Positions 34,154 to 47,300 of a stretch of 64,000 bases of DNA are shown here, piece after piece. Location: NCBI GenBank assembly GCA_963575645.1, contig OY754464.1:496001-560000 (forward strand), written 5' to 3'. Positions within the stretch are counted from its first letter, which is position 1. The number at the start of each line of letters is the position of its first letter. A program made the position numbers and the translations under genes. Below the pieces are notes generated by a model that saw nothing but the letters and a program-made list of their open reading frames with translations, did no database searches and was not told where the DNA came from. The stretch is from Xanthostigma xanthostigma. Lineage: Eukaryota; Arthropoda; Insecta; Raphidioptera; Raphidiidae.

Positions 34154-36261
34154 TATACTATAAAACAATAAACAATTCTCGATTTACGTATACATGAACT
34201 GTCACGTGGGTTTTTTTGTGTGTACGTCGCATTTCCCCATTCCTCAAAGTTTAACATAAAACATACTAAAATAATATATGTAGGAAATTTGATAAAAAAA
34301 TGTTTTTTATATTTTTTTTAAACCAACAGCGATGGCTTCAGAGGCATAGCCTCATGTATCTGCACTAATTCCTATTCCTATACTTCCTAAAATTCTTATT
34401 GCAAGCTCATACGTTTGCACAGACAAACTATTGATGGGACAGAATCCAAAAAAAATAATTTTTGGAGAAATGAATATATTGTATTTCCGGGGCGGGAGAG
34501 TGGTGGTACAGTTTCGAAAATTTCGATGAAGAATTAGATTCTTATAAAAAAATCGGTCAAGTGTAAGCTATAGTTGCACAATAGGCATGATGAAATCCAG
34601 TTCTATAATGTAGATACGCGTCTAGTATTTCCAAAAAAAAAGCATTATTTCAGCAATAAATAAAATTTAACGCAAATTATTGCATTTTTATCTTTCTATT
34701 TTGAAGTAGTCGTGAAAACCCGTGTGACGTCACGCCTCAGCGACAACTGATATTATGTTGTATTTATGGGTGTAGAGCTGTGGTTCAGAGGTATTTCTTA
34801 GAAAGGTATGTAAATTTACTTAATGATATGATTTATATTAAGTATTTTCTTGAAAGTAGGTACTTAGTAGAAAAAATAGAACTGTTTTTTAGTTGCACGT
34901 TAAGTAACCTCAAAAATAAGTTAATAACCTATGACATAAGTGTATTAAAATATCACAAAAAACGAATAAACAACAAATCAACTAATTAAATAATGCAGAA
35001 GTGAATGATCGCAACAAAAGTTTAAGCGAGACGGTGATTATTTACTTCAAGTGTTATATTCTCTTTGATTTAAGAAGGCGTGACGTCATTCGGCGTTTCA
35101 GTCAACATGACCGATTACAGTAGTATATACCTACCTACTTTTATTGTATTAAAAATCTTATTAATCTCAAAGTTTATATTAATACTAGGTCATTTTTTAG
35201 AATCCTTTCAACATAATATATTTTTCTTTGAAACCAGTGATTTATTCTTTGATTCTTTTATATTGTCATCATGTCTATTAGTGTTTCATGAGCTCAATTT
35301 GAATTTTTTTTTGTAAATCGGGAATTGTTAACGTATACCATATGCATATTATTTAAAAAGTCACTGTAAATAAACATTAATAAAATCAGACGAAATAACA
35401 AACCATGTTGAATGTACAATATACGTATTATCATGAAAAATATACATATTAATTAATTATTTTAAACTACACAGCAAAAAACGAAACTATAATATTAGTT
35501 GTGTCAATGAATACATAAAACAAGCATTCTATAAGTCCACAAGAACAGCTTCGATTTTGATGATTTTTTTAAATTTTGAATTTTTATATAATTGAAAATC
35601 AGAAACTTTTTGGGGCAGGGAACGAATTATTTATATTGTTTAAGGAGTTAGGGGTAGTCAGAGGCATGAAAAAATGTTTAATAATTTTTTTCGACAAAAT
35701 TTAATTTATTTTATAAAGCTAATACTAATATTTCAACTTGACTCCACTAAATTATCAAAAAAAAAAAAAAATTGGACGAAGTTATAGCCATCTTTGTTGG
35801 ACCCCTCTCACAAGTAGCCTAATGCTTTACGGTGACCATTATAACTTTGTGCTGGTTCATTTTTTTTTTTAAATTAATAAAATGGCGGCTACTAAAAGTT
35901 ACACCCGAATTTGCAAGGCCAGATTGTTAAAACAAAAGTTTTCAACAAAAACAAAAATCCTTTGATCATGTCCTTGTTTTTTATTTTTTATGCTTTCGAT
36001 AAGCTGTAAAAATTTCATTTAAATCCATCGAGTGGTTCTTGAATTTCAGTGGTCACAGACTTCGAAAACATAGTTTCGAAAAAAACGCGTTTAAAGTTTT
36101 ACCTACACCGAGGCATCTAATCCTGGGCCATATAATAATTATCTCGGAGACTATTCATTCAATCCACTTGAAATTTTCAGGGAACATTTTCGAAACATCC
36201 TACTGCACGGAAATGCAAAAAAAGAAATCGTTTTTTTTTTTCAAATGCTCGACTATCCCTA
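34154..36261. other. Intergenic DNA, nothing recognised
   Basis: AT-rich, with homopolymer runs. No exon or named repeat. Confidence 0.35.
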
Positions 36262-36405
36262 ATCCCAAACAATACCTATACTATTTATGTAAAAAAAAAT
36301 GTTTTCATACGATATTCATTGAACACTTATAAATACATATTTTCTTACAAGTTTTGCGTGAATATCGTATGAAAACATTTTTTTTTACACAAATAGCAAA
36401 GGATG
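36262..36405. repeat. Inverted repeat
   Basis: Arms of about 37 bases: 36280-36317 and 36358-36400, containing aaatgttttcatacgatatt and its complement. Confidence 0.8.
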
Positions 36406-36640
36406 CCACCCCTGAACTATAGTACCTATTATTCCAAAGCTGGTTTATCTAATGTAAAAAACATTCCTGTTTTACGAATTCCCACCCTAATTTTTAGGTT
36501 ATGGTGAGCTAATAAAATATGTAACGAATTAAAATATATATTGTTGTTTTGCGACATAATTCTAGTTTATATTCTTCAACAATATTTATGAGTTGCGCGG
36601 ATATTTTGTACAAATAAAGTTTAGTTGATAGGAGCCTAAC

Positions 36641-37246
36641 TTAAGGGACCTTCACACGATGATGGATTTCGAGCTTGCTTGCTTGCTTGAAGTTTTGCAG
36701 ACAGCTTTGCACGCTACGCTGCTGCATTGTGACGTCAATGATTGGTCCGCTGCTCGCTATCTCGCTATATTTGGGTGATAGGTTTAGTGCTATTTTTCAT
36801 GCAGCACTGCCTGCTAGTTTGAGAATTTGACTAATTATGGAGACGCATGTTATCACGTGATATCGTCTGACATTCGTTAAATATGGTGTTGTTTGAAAAA
36901 AGTTTCAAGTGAACAGCGATGGGGCCAAAAGTTGTAAAATCAAAATGTAAATGGACTCGACAAGAAATCAGTTTTCGCTCTGATTTTTCTCGTCTCTCCC
37001 GAAGATTTTCAATCATTATTAAAGTCATAGTAGCAATTCGTCGATGACGAATTATTTCTTGCATAAACATCACATCCATATTTAAATTTTATATATAATT
37101 GTCAACCTAGCAAAACAGCGAGGAAACAAGCAAGTTGCGTGTGAAGCGAAACTACCATCCACCAAGCAGGATACCATACATTGCAGCCTGCAAAACTTCA
37201 AGCAAGCAAGCGAGTTCGAAATCCAGCATAGTGTGAAGGGGCCTTT
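36641..37246. mobile_element. MITE with terminal inverted repeats
   Basis: Opens aagggaccttcacacgatg and closes catagtgtgaaggggccttt; inner ends are gcttgcttgcttgaag and complement. General plan like MITE M but a different sequence. Confidence 0.7.
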
Positions 37247-37611
37247 ATACACGATTTTGTTTTCAAAGTATGTAATAATTTTTACTAGACTGTAAGCAAT
37301 GATGTAAAAATTATTGATAAAGTTTCAATTCTAAGACAATTTTTTATATTTATATTTCCAGGCAATATCCGATTGTAAAATAGCAATAGTGAAAATAATA
37401 ATTTTATTATGTACTGTACATAATTTTAACTAATATACTACCGTAATATACCAATTGCAATTTAAATTTGTTACAAAATATTGTTCCATATCGAGGCAGA
37501 ATGTTTTAATAAATGAAAAGATATTGATAGTGCAATTTTTTATTCATAATTACCTTCGAATAATCCTAGCTTAAAAATAAGAAAACATATGTATGTACTG
37601 CTGCAATTTTT

Positions 37612-38165
37612 TAGGCTTCCGTACCTCAAAAGGAAAAAAGGAACCCTTATAGGATCACTTTGGGAATCAAAATCTTTAGGATACTTCTCGTTGACCTAGA
37701 ATCATGAAATTTGGCAAGAAGCAATGTCTTACAGCACAAGTAAAGGGAAAAATCCGAAAACCGTAAATTTGTGGTTACATCACAAAAAGATAATGTTTTA
37801 AAATCGCAACAACACGCTACGCACGTACACAGTAACAGTTCTAATACAAAACAAGCGTCCGCTACCGGTGCGTTTATACAGCACAATTAGAGAACTCTTC
37901 CATACAACACGGTACGACATTTAGGCTATCAGATATAGCCACGAGGGACAATATAGTTCAGTAGTCCATCTGAACTCATTGCAATTGCACGCTTAGTTGG
38001 CAAACTGACCGCGACGCTTGTCGATGTATGGTGACAACACATTTTCAACGGCTAAGCGGGAAAAATCTTCGAGACTCGATTCCCGTGATGGACGCACTAT
38101 TTACATACCTATAAGTTTGTACGGAACCCTTGGTGCGCGAGTCCGACTCGCACTTGGTCGTTTTT
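37612..38165 (-). repeat. Interspersed repeat, relative of 14275-14790
   Basis: Ends gcgcgagtccgactcgcactt on the + strand, complement of the opening at 14283; starts near ggcttccgtacctcaaa. No coding. Confidence 0.55.
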
Positions 38166-38689
38166 TTTTAATAGACACGATATAGTTCAGCATAGTGTAA
38201 TTTGTAATTACGATAGCTTACGTCATTGTGACAATTACGTCAAGCTCACGTTAAGCTTATTTCATTCATAAAACGAAATATGAAAATTCTTTTACGAGGA
38301 AACTCCTATATACCATAAATGTGGGCTCCTAAGGGATGCATCATTTGTGCATATTTTATATTATAGTTTATCACGAATGTGTCACAACTTACAGAGCCGT
38401 CATACACTAAAATTCAAGCATAAAGGCTTTCGTAGTTAGAAATTACTATCATGAAAAATTATCTAGAGAGATATGTCCGATGGAACCTCAACACTTGTGA
38501 ACAGAGCTATACCGACAATGGGGCAAGCGGGGCGGTGCCCCTGGGCCCCCGACGTTGCCTATACTTTTTAGGATTTCGAAAGTGTTCACACTCGTTTTTT
38601 ACTTTTTGGAGTCCTTCCACAAATTACCCAGCCTTAATGTATTAATGGCCTTTTCAAGCACTTTTCAAGTTTAGGGGGCTCCAAGAAAA

Positions 38690-39385
38690 AGTATCGGTGA
38701 AGTTTTTAGGTGTCTATATAGACAATGATTTAAAATGGAAAACCCATATTGATAATTTGTGCCAGAAACTTTCTAGAATAATTTTTATATTACGAAAAAT
38801 ATCTGCGTATGTATCTTTTAAAACCGCATTAAACATTTATTATGGCCTATTTCATTCGAATATGGTTTATGGTATTTTATTATGGGGAGCTGCTCCCGAT
38901 GCTATAAGAGTGTTTCGACTACAAAAAAAGGCTATAGGTACGCATAATAACAAAAAGTAATTTCAGGGCCACATGCAAACCATTATTTAAAGAACATGGC
39001 ATTTTAACTTTATATTCCCTGTTTGTTTTAGAAAAGTTGAAATATATCAAAGATAATATAGTCAAATTTGAAATTGTTGAGAGCGTACACTCTTATAGCA
39101 TCAGAAGTAGAGAGGATATTAGAATCCCTTCATACAGGCTTAATAAACTAACAAATGGTCCCAACTTTTGGGCTCCAAAATTTTATAATAAATTATCCAT
39201 AGCTACTAGAGAATTGTCACAACCTGCATTTACAAGACAAATAAAAAAGTTGCTAAATGATTTGTGTCTATATAATTTTGAAGATTTCTTGTAAATTTTA
39301 TTTTTGTAAATTTTATATATTTGACTATTTTTGTAACTATATTTAGTATACAAATAAACTATTACATTACATTACATTACAATTT
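38690..39385 (+). mobile_element. 5'-truncated non-LTR retrotransposon (LINE)
   Basis: Two ORF pieces, 38697-38936 and about 38960-39294, in different frames. The first has the reverse transcriptase C-terminal signature (VKFLGVYIDNDLKWKTHI, YGILLWGAA); the second continues ILTLYSLFVLEKLKYI to a stop at 39292-39294. A frame shift near 38940 separates them. The 3' end is an ATTAC tandem (39360-39381). Jockey/CR1-like by these motifs; dead copy. Confidence 0.85.
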
Positions 39386-40069
39386 TACTTCTTGCCCCAG
39401 GGGCCCCAGAACAAGCATTACGCAAAAAAAGAAAATAAAATACATCGCTTACACTCAAGTCGTGTCGGAGGCCGGCTCTGGTCGAAAAAAAGATATTTAT
39501 TAACAGGAGCGTTAACGCGAGGTCCCACCCATGTGGCAACAAATGTAGAGGTGCTTTAATTAATTGCTATCTGTAAGCTGGGGATACACGTCTGTCCGTA
39601 TCATTGCCAACATCATAAAATTTAATTATGAGGTCATGTCATAATATTACGTTGAATGTTCGATATAATAATAATAATAATCATAATAATATTTATTTCA
39701 CTCTGTGTACACCAAAAGTGAAGAGTAAGTCAAAAAAATACAATATATTTAAAATACAATATTAAAAAATTCGTCCCTAGAATAAATGCTATGCCAGATA
39801 ACCCTTAAAATTATAACTTTCTGAGGCACGAAACCCTTATTGGGTCACTTTGTTGTTCGTCTGTATGTTTATCAGTTCGTTAAGACCCTCTTTCTTAGAA
39901 TCGGATCGAGGTATCAAGTTGAAATTATACCAAAAAACTAAAGTCTACGACCCCATAATCCTGTAAAAACTCGCGGCAATAAACGGATTCGGCGTTTAAA
40001 AAAACCACGTATTTTGGTACTGACTCACTCTTCAAATCTTCCCGTTCCCATTGACTTATAATATTTTTT
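39386..40069. other. Intergenic DNA
   Basis: Fragments of repeats: gccccaggggcccc at 39395 echoes ggggcaagcggggc at 38519 on the other side of the LINE, so the LINE may have landed in an older repeat. The rest is AT-rich. Confidence 0.35.
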
Positions 40070-40470
40070 GACGTGATAACGTCTTATAAATTGATGAAAC
40101 ACCGGCTGCACGCACGAAAAAGAGTAACGTTCCGCAAGCGAGAGCGCAATATAAGCGATAGTCTCTCTCTTCTCGCGTGACGTCAGAGAGTAGTGTGCGT
40201 TCAACATTTTTTTCGGCTGTTCCAGCGAAAGCTACATCTGACAGATGGCCAGATAAATTATACGGTTTGTTAACAAATATATAATATATATACATTCTTT
40301 TAAATGTCTTTTATAATTGCTTAAAAATATGTATTTTGCTTTGGTTGATCAAATTACTAGTTTGACAGCTACTAAAATTTAGGTTTTGTATTATTAAATA
40401 TGATATTCGAGCGGAAAACGTTATCACGTAAAACTATCGTCCGTAAACCGACTTTACAGACAACCAATTT
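40070..40470 (+). mobile_element. R1 repeat family, copy 3 (short, different core)
   Basis: Keeps both R1 ends but has an unrelated core of about 300 bases (agcgagagcgc, then ttcggctgttccagc), so it is a second subfamily. Intergenic between genes 1 and 2. Confidence 0.75.
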
Positions 40471-41205
40471 TTTTTTAGATTATTAAAATGATGTCCCATT
40501 AAATTAAAATTCGAATTTCTGATGTAACGCTGCCATTTTTACATTTCTTACATAGCTAATATAGTATATACCTATATAAAATATAGACACAAGAAATAGA
40601 TATAGGTACAACATATTATATACACCACATAAATTATTTGTCAACACAGCTCTTTCTATTATATAGTACTTTGACAGTTATACGATATTACAAAAACCAC
40701 TCAAAACTATTGAATAAATCAATCTTGCCTCGTATAAATGTGTGTGTATACAGCTGCCCCTTCCTTTCTAACTTTCAACGCTTCTCTTCTATTTCCCCGC
40801 TGTTAAATCATTTCCCCTTTACAGTCACAGAAAATTTCGCCGTTAAATAAGTTACAAAAATTACTATAAATAATTTTCATGTGTTTTTCGTAATCATTTA
40901 TACATCATTAGCGGTAGAAATATAATACGACAAAGGTATTTCGAAATGGCGCATGCTTTTAAAGGCACTCCCAGAGCCAACCCTATATATTCCGGTTCAG
41001 GTAATTTAATACAAGAAACTGTTAGGTTCGCTATGGAATCTGTTACATTAATGTGTAAACAAACTTTTAGAACGAAACGATAATTATTGTGTTTAAGTTT
41101 TATAAGAGATATGAAAATCCGCGTGACGCCTAAGCTTACAATGACACGCTACTGGGATTGGTAAAATCGTTTGCACAGAGCTCGAGAGATAGCGCAAAGC
41201 GAAAG
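40471..41205. other. Upstream region of gene 2
   Basis: No other gene. A TATA-like tataagag lies at 41101-41108. If transcription starts near 41100, an upstream ATG at 41111 opens a 17-codon reading frame ending at 41164. Confidence 0.3.
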
Positions 41206-41311
41206 ATGATTTTTCGAATGGGAGTTAAAAAGTGTAAAAGTGCGGTGTGCAGTGCGGTGTTTCTTTTAAATTTTATAAACGTTTATTCTTTGCCGAAAAA
41301 TGTCGCTATTG
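41206..41311 (+). CDS. Gene 2 exon 1 (signal peptide)
   Basis: Starts at ATG 41206; donor gtaagt after one base of a Gly codon. Lys-rich start followed by a hydrophobic stretch ([12 protein letters not shown]), as in a secretory signal. The alternative in-frame ATG at 41218 would still keep the leader. Confidence 0.82.
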
Positions 41312-44300
41312 GTAAGTCCTATTTTTGCCGTCGTAAGTCAAAGAAGCGTAGCTTATATGTTATTTTTGAAATAAAACTTTTTAAGCGCGAATGGCAAACA
41401 TTTAGACCCGACTAAATGAAATGAAAATAATGTAACAAACAAAACAACAACTTCTAAGTAATTAAAATAATACAAAGTCACTAGAAGTTTATATTCGAAC
41501 TCAATGATTTATGTCTGATGACCGAACACTGCATCGTCTTAACTGTGGCAGACATTTAGACCGGACTAAATGATTTGGCTTATTTATAAAATTTCAAAAT
41601 GTCTCAAGGACTTTTTTTGCAAATAAAATTCAATGCTTCGCTAGTCTCTACTACCCTTCAGGCGGGTCTTCGATTTTGTGTTCAGACACTACAAAAAGAA
41701 GTGTTACACAAATCACGCTGTCTCACATACTTATGCAAAAATGTTTGGTAGCTCTTAGTCTTTTTCCTGTTTACATACTGTGTAAAGTTTTAATAAAATT
41801 AGACGTACTTTCAAACCACTACAAAATACGCCCTATTTGCTTAGGCAGTGTTTATGCAAACAGAAAATGTCCAGACCAGATACTAATTGCATTATACTGA
41901 GTGTGTTTTAAAAACTTTGGACGTTTTTATTTAAAAAATAACGGGTTAAATAAAAAGAAGCTCGAACGAAAGTTGTTGGGTATATCGAGGGGAAAATCAT
42001 TTGGACATAATACCCCACCACTTTACTCCTTTGAATGGGAGGGGGTAACCTTTGTTTTTTAAATGGGAATCATCGTTTTTTATGGTCGGATATTGTTTTT
42101 TGTGAGAAAAAAAACATTTTTTTTTGTCTGAACTGTTCTTTAATTCGGCTTGTAGTTTTTTACCAAAACGCTCATTAAAAAAAATCTTTGTTAGCAATTT
42201 GAAAAAAAAAACTATAAGCTAAAATATACTAAAAATACATTATAGGTGGTTTATTCGATGAGACTGGATTTGTTCAAAAAGAAGCTTTCAAATTGGCACA
42301 GGAAGTTATAAACAATAAAAAACAATTTCTACCTCAACATCAGATAAGTGCGTTCGCAGAAACAGTCTCTAATGAAAATTATCTCAACGTTTCACTGGCA
42401 GGTACCTGTTTTTGAAATATTATTGAAGTAAAACTCATTCTTGAGATTGAAAACGTATCGTAATTTATTGTAAATATATACTGTATACTATAAATATTGG
42501 CTGTAGAGCATCAAGCTAAGGTGGCCGCAAAGTACAGCATTTGCCTCGTAACTTAAAGGTAGTACGTTCGTGTCCGACGGTTGGTGCCACTATTAGATTT
42601 TTTTACAATTATATTAATTTCACTTCTGTAGTGTGCAGTGTAAAATACACAGTCTATTTTTTTTTAATTTTGTTTTTAAATACACATGTAGTGATGTATA
42701 TTTTACGAGTTTAATACATTTTTTAAGTGAAATTTCTTTAGGCGCAGTGGGAAAAAAGTTTCACCGCAAAAATGCAGAAGACAAAATTTACACTATAGAA
42801 ATGAAAACTAATCATATCAAATTACACAGTGCTTGTTCGTGACTAAAATTATTAATGGTTATTTAACCAAATATTCTTCTTTTAATGCACTATCATCCCT
42901 AGAAAAATATTATTTACTAGTGGCCCGGTTCCGCTTAATCTGAATTTGTAGATTGCCACCGTTTTCTCATCGACTTATGTTGCAAAATTGGTTTCCACGA
43001 AAAGTGATTTTATTTTAACGCGATAATAATATATAGCCTATGTCCATTCTGAAGGTTCGTTCTAAATAGTGGTGAAAGAATTTTTTAAATAGGTGCAGTG
43101 ATTCCGGGGATTACCCTCGACATACACACAAACTCACAAAATTCGCACTCTCTCTCTTTGTAATATCATAGATAGGCAAATGTACGGACAAATATAGCTT
43201 ATTTTATTTTCAGTGTGTAACTTATTAAAAAACGGTGTCGCCGGAATATTTGGTCCAATTTGGAGCGACTCATCAGACTATGTACAGTCTGTTTGCGACA
43301 CTTTGGAAGTACCTCACATAGAACTAAGAAGTGACCCACAGCCTAGTCGTGGAATCAACATCAATATGTATCCGTATAAATTAAGTCAAGTGTTCATTGA
43401 ATTAATTCGAGCTCTCAAATGGAGAGATTTTACAATTGTTTACGAAGATTTTATCGGGTTCCGCAGGATTCAGGATATCTTTGGAATGTATAAGAAAAAG
43501 GAACATACAATATCTTTGCATGAGTTAATACCACAAGATGGCGACGACTACAGGTTAAACTTTCTAGTTCACTTACAAAAACGCACATTTATCTCGTAAA
43601 TTAGTTTGTTTTAAAACTAGTAACTAAATTGCGCCCTGTTGTCTAGATGTCGCCTTCAATTAAAGTCATGTTGTAGTGGATACATACATTAAGTATATTA
43701 ATTGAAATATAAACTGCAAAGGTAGTATTGATTTTAACACTTCCTTAGGTATTCTAGTTAGTAACACATGGGTTGCATTTCAATATGATATAAACATATG
43801 TATATTGGAAGGAAGAAGAAGGGCTGGAATATATCGACGTTGGTGTTTGTAAATAAATATAATTAAATCAAATTAAAAAGTATTATTAACTCAAAGAGAA
43901 CCTGAACAATCACCAACAATACAATTTTTAATCCGACGCATACAAACGTAACGTCCTCCCATAATAGTGTCGCGCCAATTGCACGGTTTTACTCTCCCCT
44001 TCAAACGCGCCATTAGATAAGCAAAAGTTCGATTTTAAGCTTTATTTTCAGATCATCTTTTCAGAAATTGAAAAGAACTGGTGCTACTCACTTTGTCCTG
44101 GACTGTGCTATTGACAAATTATATACACTACTAATCCAAGCTCAACAAGTCGGTTTAATGTTTGACATCCATCATTACATAATCACTTCTCCCGATTTGC
44201 ATACTATTGATCTCAAACCGTTCCGATATGGTAGCACCACGATAGTCGGCATTCAATTGGTGGACAATGAAGAAGTGGATAAGCGTATTAAATTGTGGAC

Positions 44301-47300
44301 AAGATTACGAAAAGGCGAACCATTACACGAAGAATTCAGTCCTGAGAAAATGAGAGTTAATACTGCGCTCTTGTACGACGCTGTTATCATTTTTTCCAAA
44401 ACACTAAGAACTCTTGATATTATGCCATCAAATATCAAGTCCTTAGATTGTAATAAAATAGGTGACTATTGGACCTTTGGCTATAGTTTAATTAATGATA
44501 TGAAAATGGTAAGTAAAAAACTTGAACCTCCTTCAAAAAAGGGTCACTAATAAGAGTAAAATAGCAAAGTTTTGGGGTTGGCGCATATCACGTTTTATTT
44601 AGTTAATGGTTAAGGTAGTTCACTCTTGAAACGGCTTTTCTTAGAAATGTAACAAAATTGAAGTATAGGATTCATAAAAGTGCCGTATATTTAATTAAAG
44701 AAAAAATTAGATGTTTTCACCGACTGTAAAACGAGATATTAACAATCAAAATGTGCATAATTAACATGTTGGAGGTATACCACGTATAAAGAAAACAAGC
44801 ACATTCCGGAATATCTCGAAAATAGTTCTTAGTACATTTATTAAAAACTAATGCACTGTAAATTCAAAAACTGAATTTTTTCACCGATTTTTAAAAATAA
44901 AAATATTTTATTGTAATTGTATATTGAAGCTTATACATTGGGTACAGTTTTTTACATAAATGTTGGCGTAGGTGACTGATCGACATTGGACATATCATAA
45001 AGGATTAACCGGGTTAATAAAATTTAATCAGCATGGATTTAGAACTGATTACTATTTGAAAATTCAAAACTTGACGAAGTACGGTTTAAAAAACGTGGGG
45101 TCATGGGAATCAAATCAGTTGAACATTGCTGAAGTAATTGTGGAAGACGAAATCGATCTGGAAGAAGAAATTGAAAAAGACGCTCAGGACTCAAATTTTA
45201 CTGTTCTGGTTGTACTTGTGAGTAACTTTGAGAATTCTAGGATTATTTGTAAAGCATCATTTCGAACCCTTTTCGACCTCCTCTCTATTTCCGAGGCTAG
45301 TTACGTTACACAAATGAATTTTTGCAAGGGAGTTAAGGTTAATCCTAAAGAAGCGGTATTACAAATTTCATACGTCTAGGTGGAATAGTTTCCAAGATAC
45401 GAGGGTCCAAACATCACAATTTTGGGCATTCATTGACTCACTGATGGACTTACAGATCATCATAAATATGCATCGGCAACCTATAGCCTGCAGATCACCA
45501 AGTCATTTGAATTTGATTCAAAACGAAAAAATATTGATTTTGAAAAGTTAATTTTGACCTAAATTAGTATCATTCCATGATGTTGGAATGGTAAAATGAG
45601 CTAGGGTACTGTACACTCTAAAAACCCAGAGCACCAAAAAGTTAAATCCGGCGTTGGACACACTGACACGTTTTAAATCTTCCTTTTGAAATACAAAAAT
45701 GTATGTAAAAGAATATTCAATAAATCCAAACCCGGATCGAAACGTTTATTTATTAAATGTTTTGTCAATGTATTATCTGAAAAATCGGTCGATCATTTTA
45801 TTTATAAGAGATGTTAATCAAAGATTTGAAAAGAATATTCAATTTTCAGAATCCACCGTATGCAATGTACAAACAATCCCAAGAAGACTTAATCGGAAAT
45901 GATCGCTTCGAAGGCTTTGCAATTGATATTATAAGAGAAATCTTAAATGTATTGGGGTTTAGTTTTACTTTTAAAGTACAAACTGACGGTGTTTATGGCA
46001 ATTTTGATAAGAAGACCTCTCAGTGGAACGGAATGATTGGTGAAATTGTAGCAGAAGTAAGTTTCTATAACAGTGTAACGTATTGTAGTGTTGCCATCAT
46101 GACTAGTCTCCATTTATTGCAAGTATTGTATTGTTCCTCGTCTCGAAACTGAAAATTTTCGTCTAGATAATTCTTGATAATCAATTTTCAAATGGTATAT
46201 TAATCACGATCTGGTCTCGGAAGTCGAGACAAAAAAAACTATCAATCTCGTCTCTTCAGCAACGCTACTTGCATCATTTGGGTAATCAAAGTAATATTAA
46301 GCTATTATTTATTCCTGATTAATAATTTAGCAAAAAAGGAATAATTTGACGTACTGGTAAAAATGTTTGTATTAGAAATTAGAATGATGTAGTCTTGTGT
46401 GTATGGGCTTTCCCGGCCGGTGTTGTTCCAAATCTTTTTGGTTTCCGGACTTATAGGCCGTGGTCCATTGGTATTTCTAGTTGACGTTTCGTCTACAACT
46501 GCGGTAGACATTATCAAAGGCGATGTGGCAGCGGACAAAGTGTCCTTCTAGACGACTCACTGGTAAGTGTATCGACGGCTGACTTTCTACCTTCTTTTTA
46601 GTGTTCTCTGCAAGGTTCACGGTTCTTTGCAGGTGTTTTCTACTACGACCGAGTAGAAAACACACGGTTAGATACTAGTCGTCGACACACTTACCTGTGA
46701 GCCGCCAAGGAAGACACTTCCTTTGATAACGTCTACCGCAGTTGTAGACGAAACGACAGTTAGAAATACCAATGGATCACAGCCTACAAGCCCGGAAATC
46801 AAGAAGATTTGGATGTATTCTTGTTTCAGAGAGCTGATTTGGCGATCGGCGATTTAACGATAAATTCTGAGAGAGGAGATGTTGTGGATTTTACAATGCC
46901 ATTTTTGCAGACAGGTAATTTAAAAAAAAATTGTTATTATATTATAATGGAAATATCAATTTTATTTTATTTTACAAATTTTCAGGAATTAGTATACTTT
47001 ACAGAAAACCAACTAAAGCTGTTCCACACTTATTTTCATTTTTGGATCCGTTCACAAAAGAGCTGTGGATATATTTATGGATTGCCTATGCAGGAGTATC
47101 TACCTTGTTGTTCATTTTAGGCAGAATTAGTCCAAACGAATGGACAAATCCGTATCCGTGTGTGGAAAATCCCAAAACATTGGTCAATCAATTTAGTTTC
47201 AAAAACTCTTTTTGGTTTACTGTTGGGAGTCTTATGAGCCAGGGAACAGAAATTGCTCCAATGTAAGAATTCCACTTTTGTTGTTTGAGAATCTTCTTCT

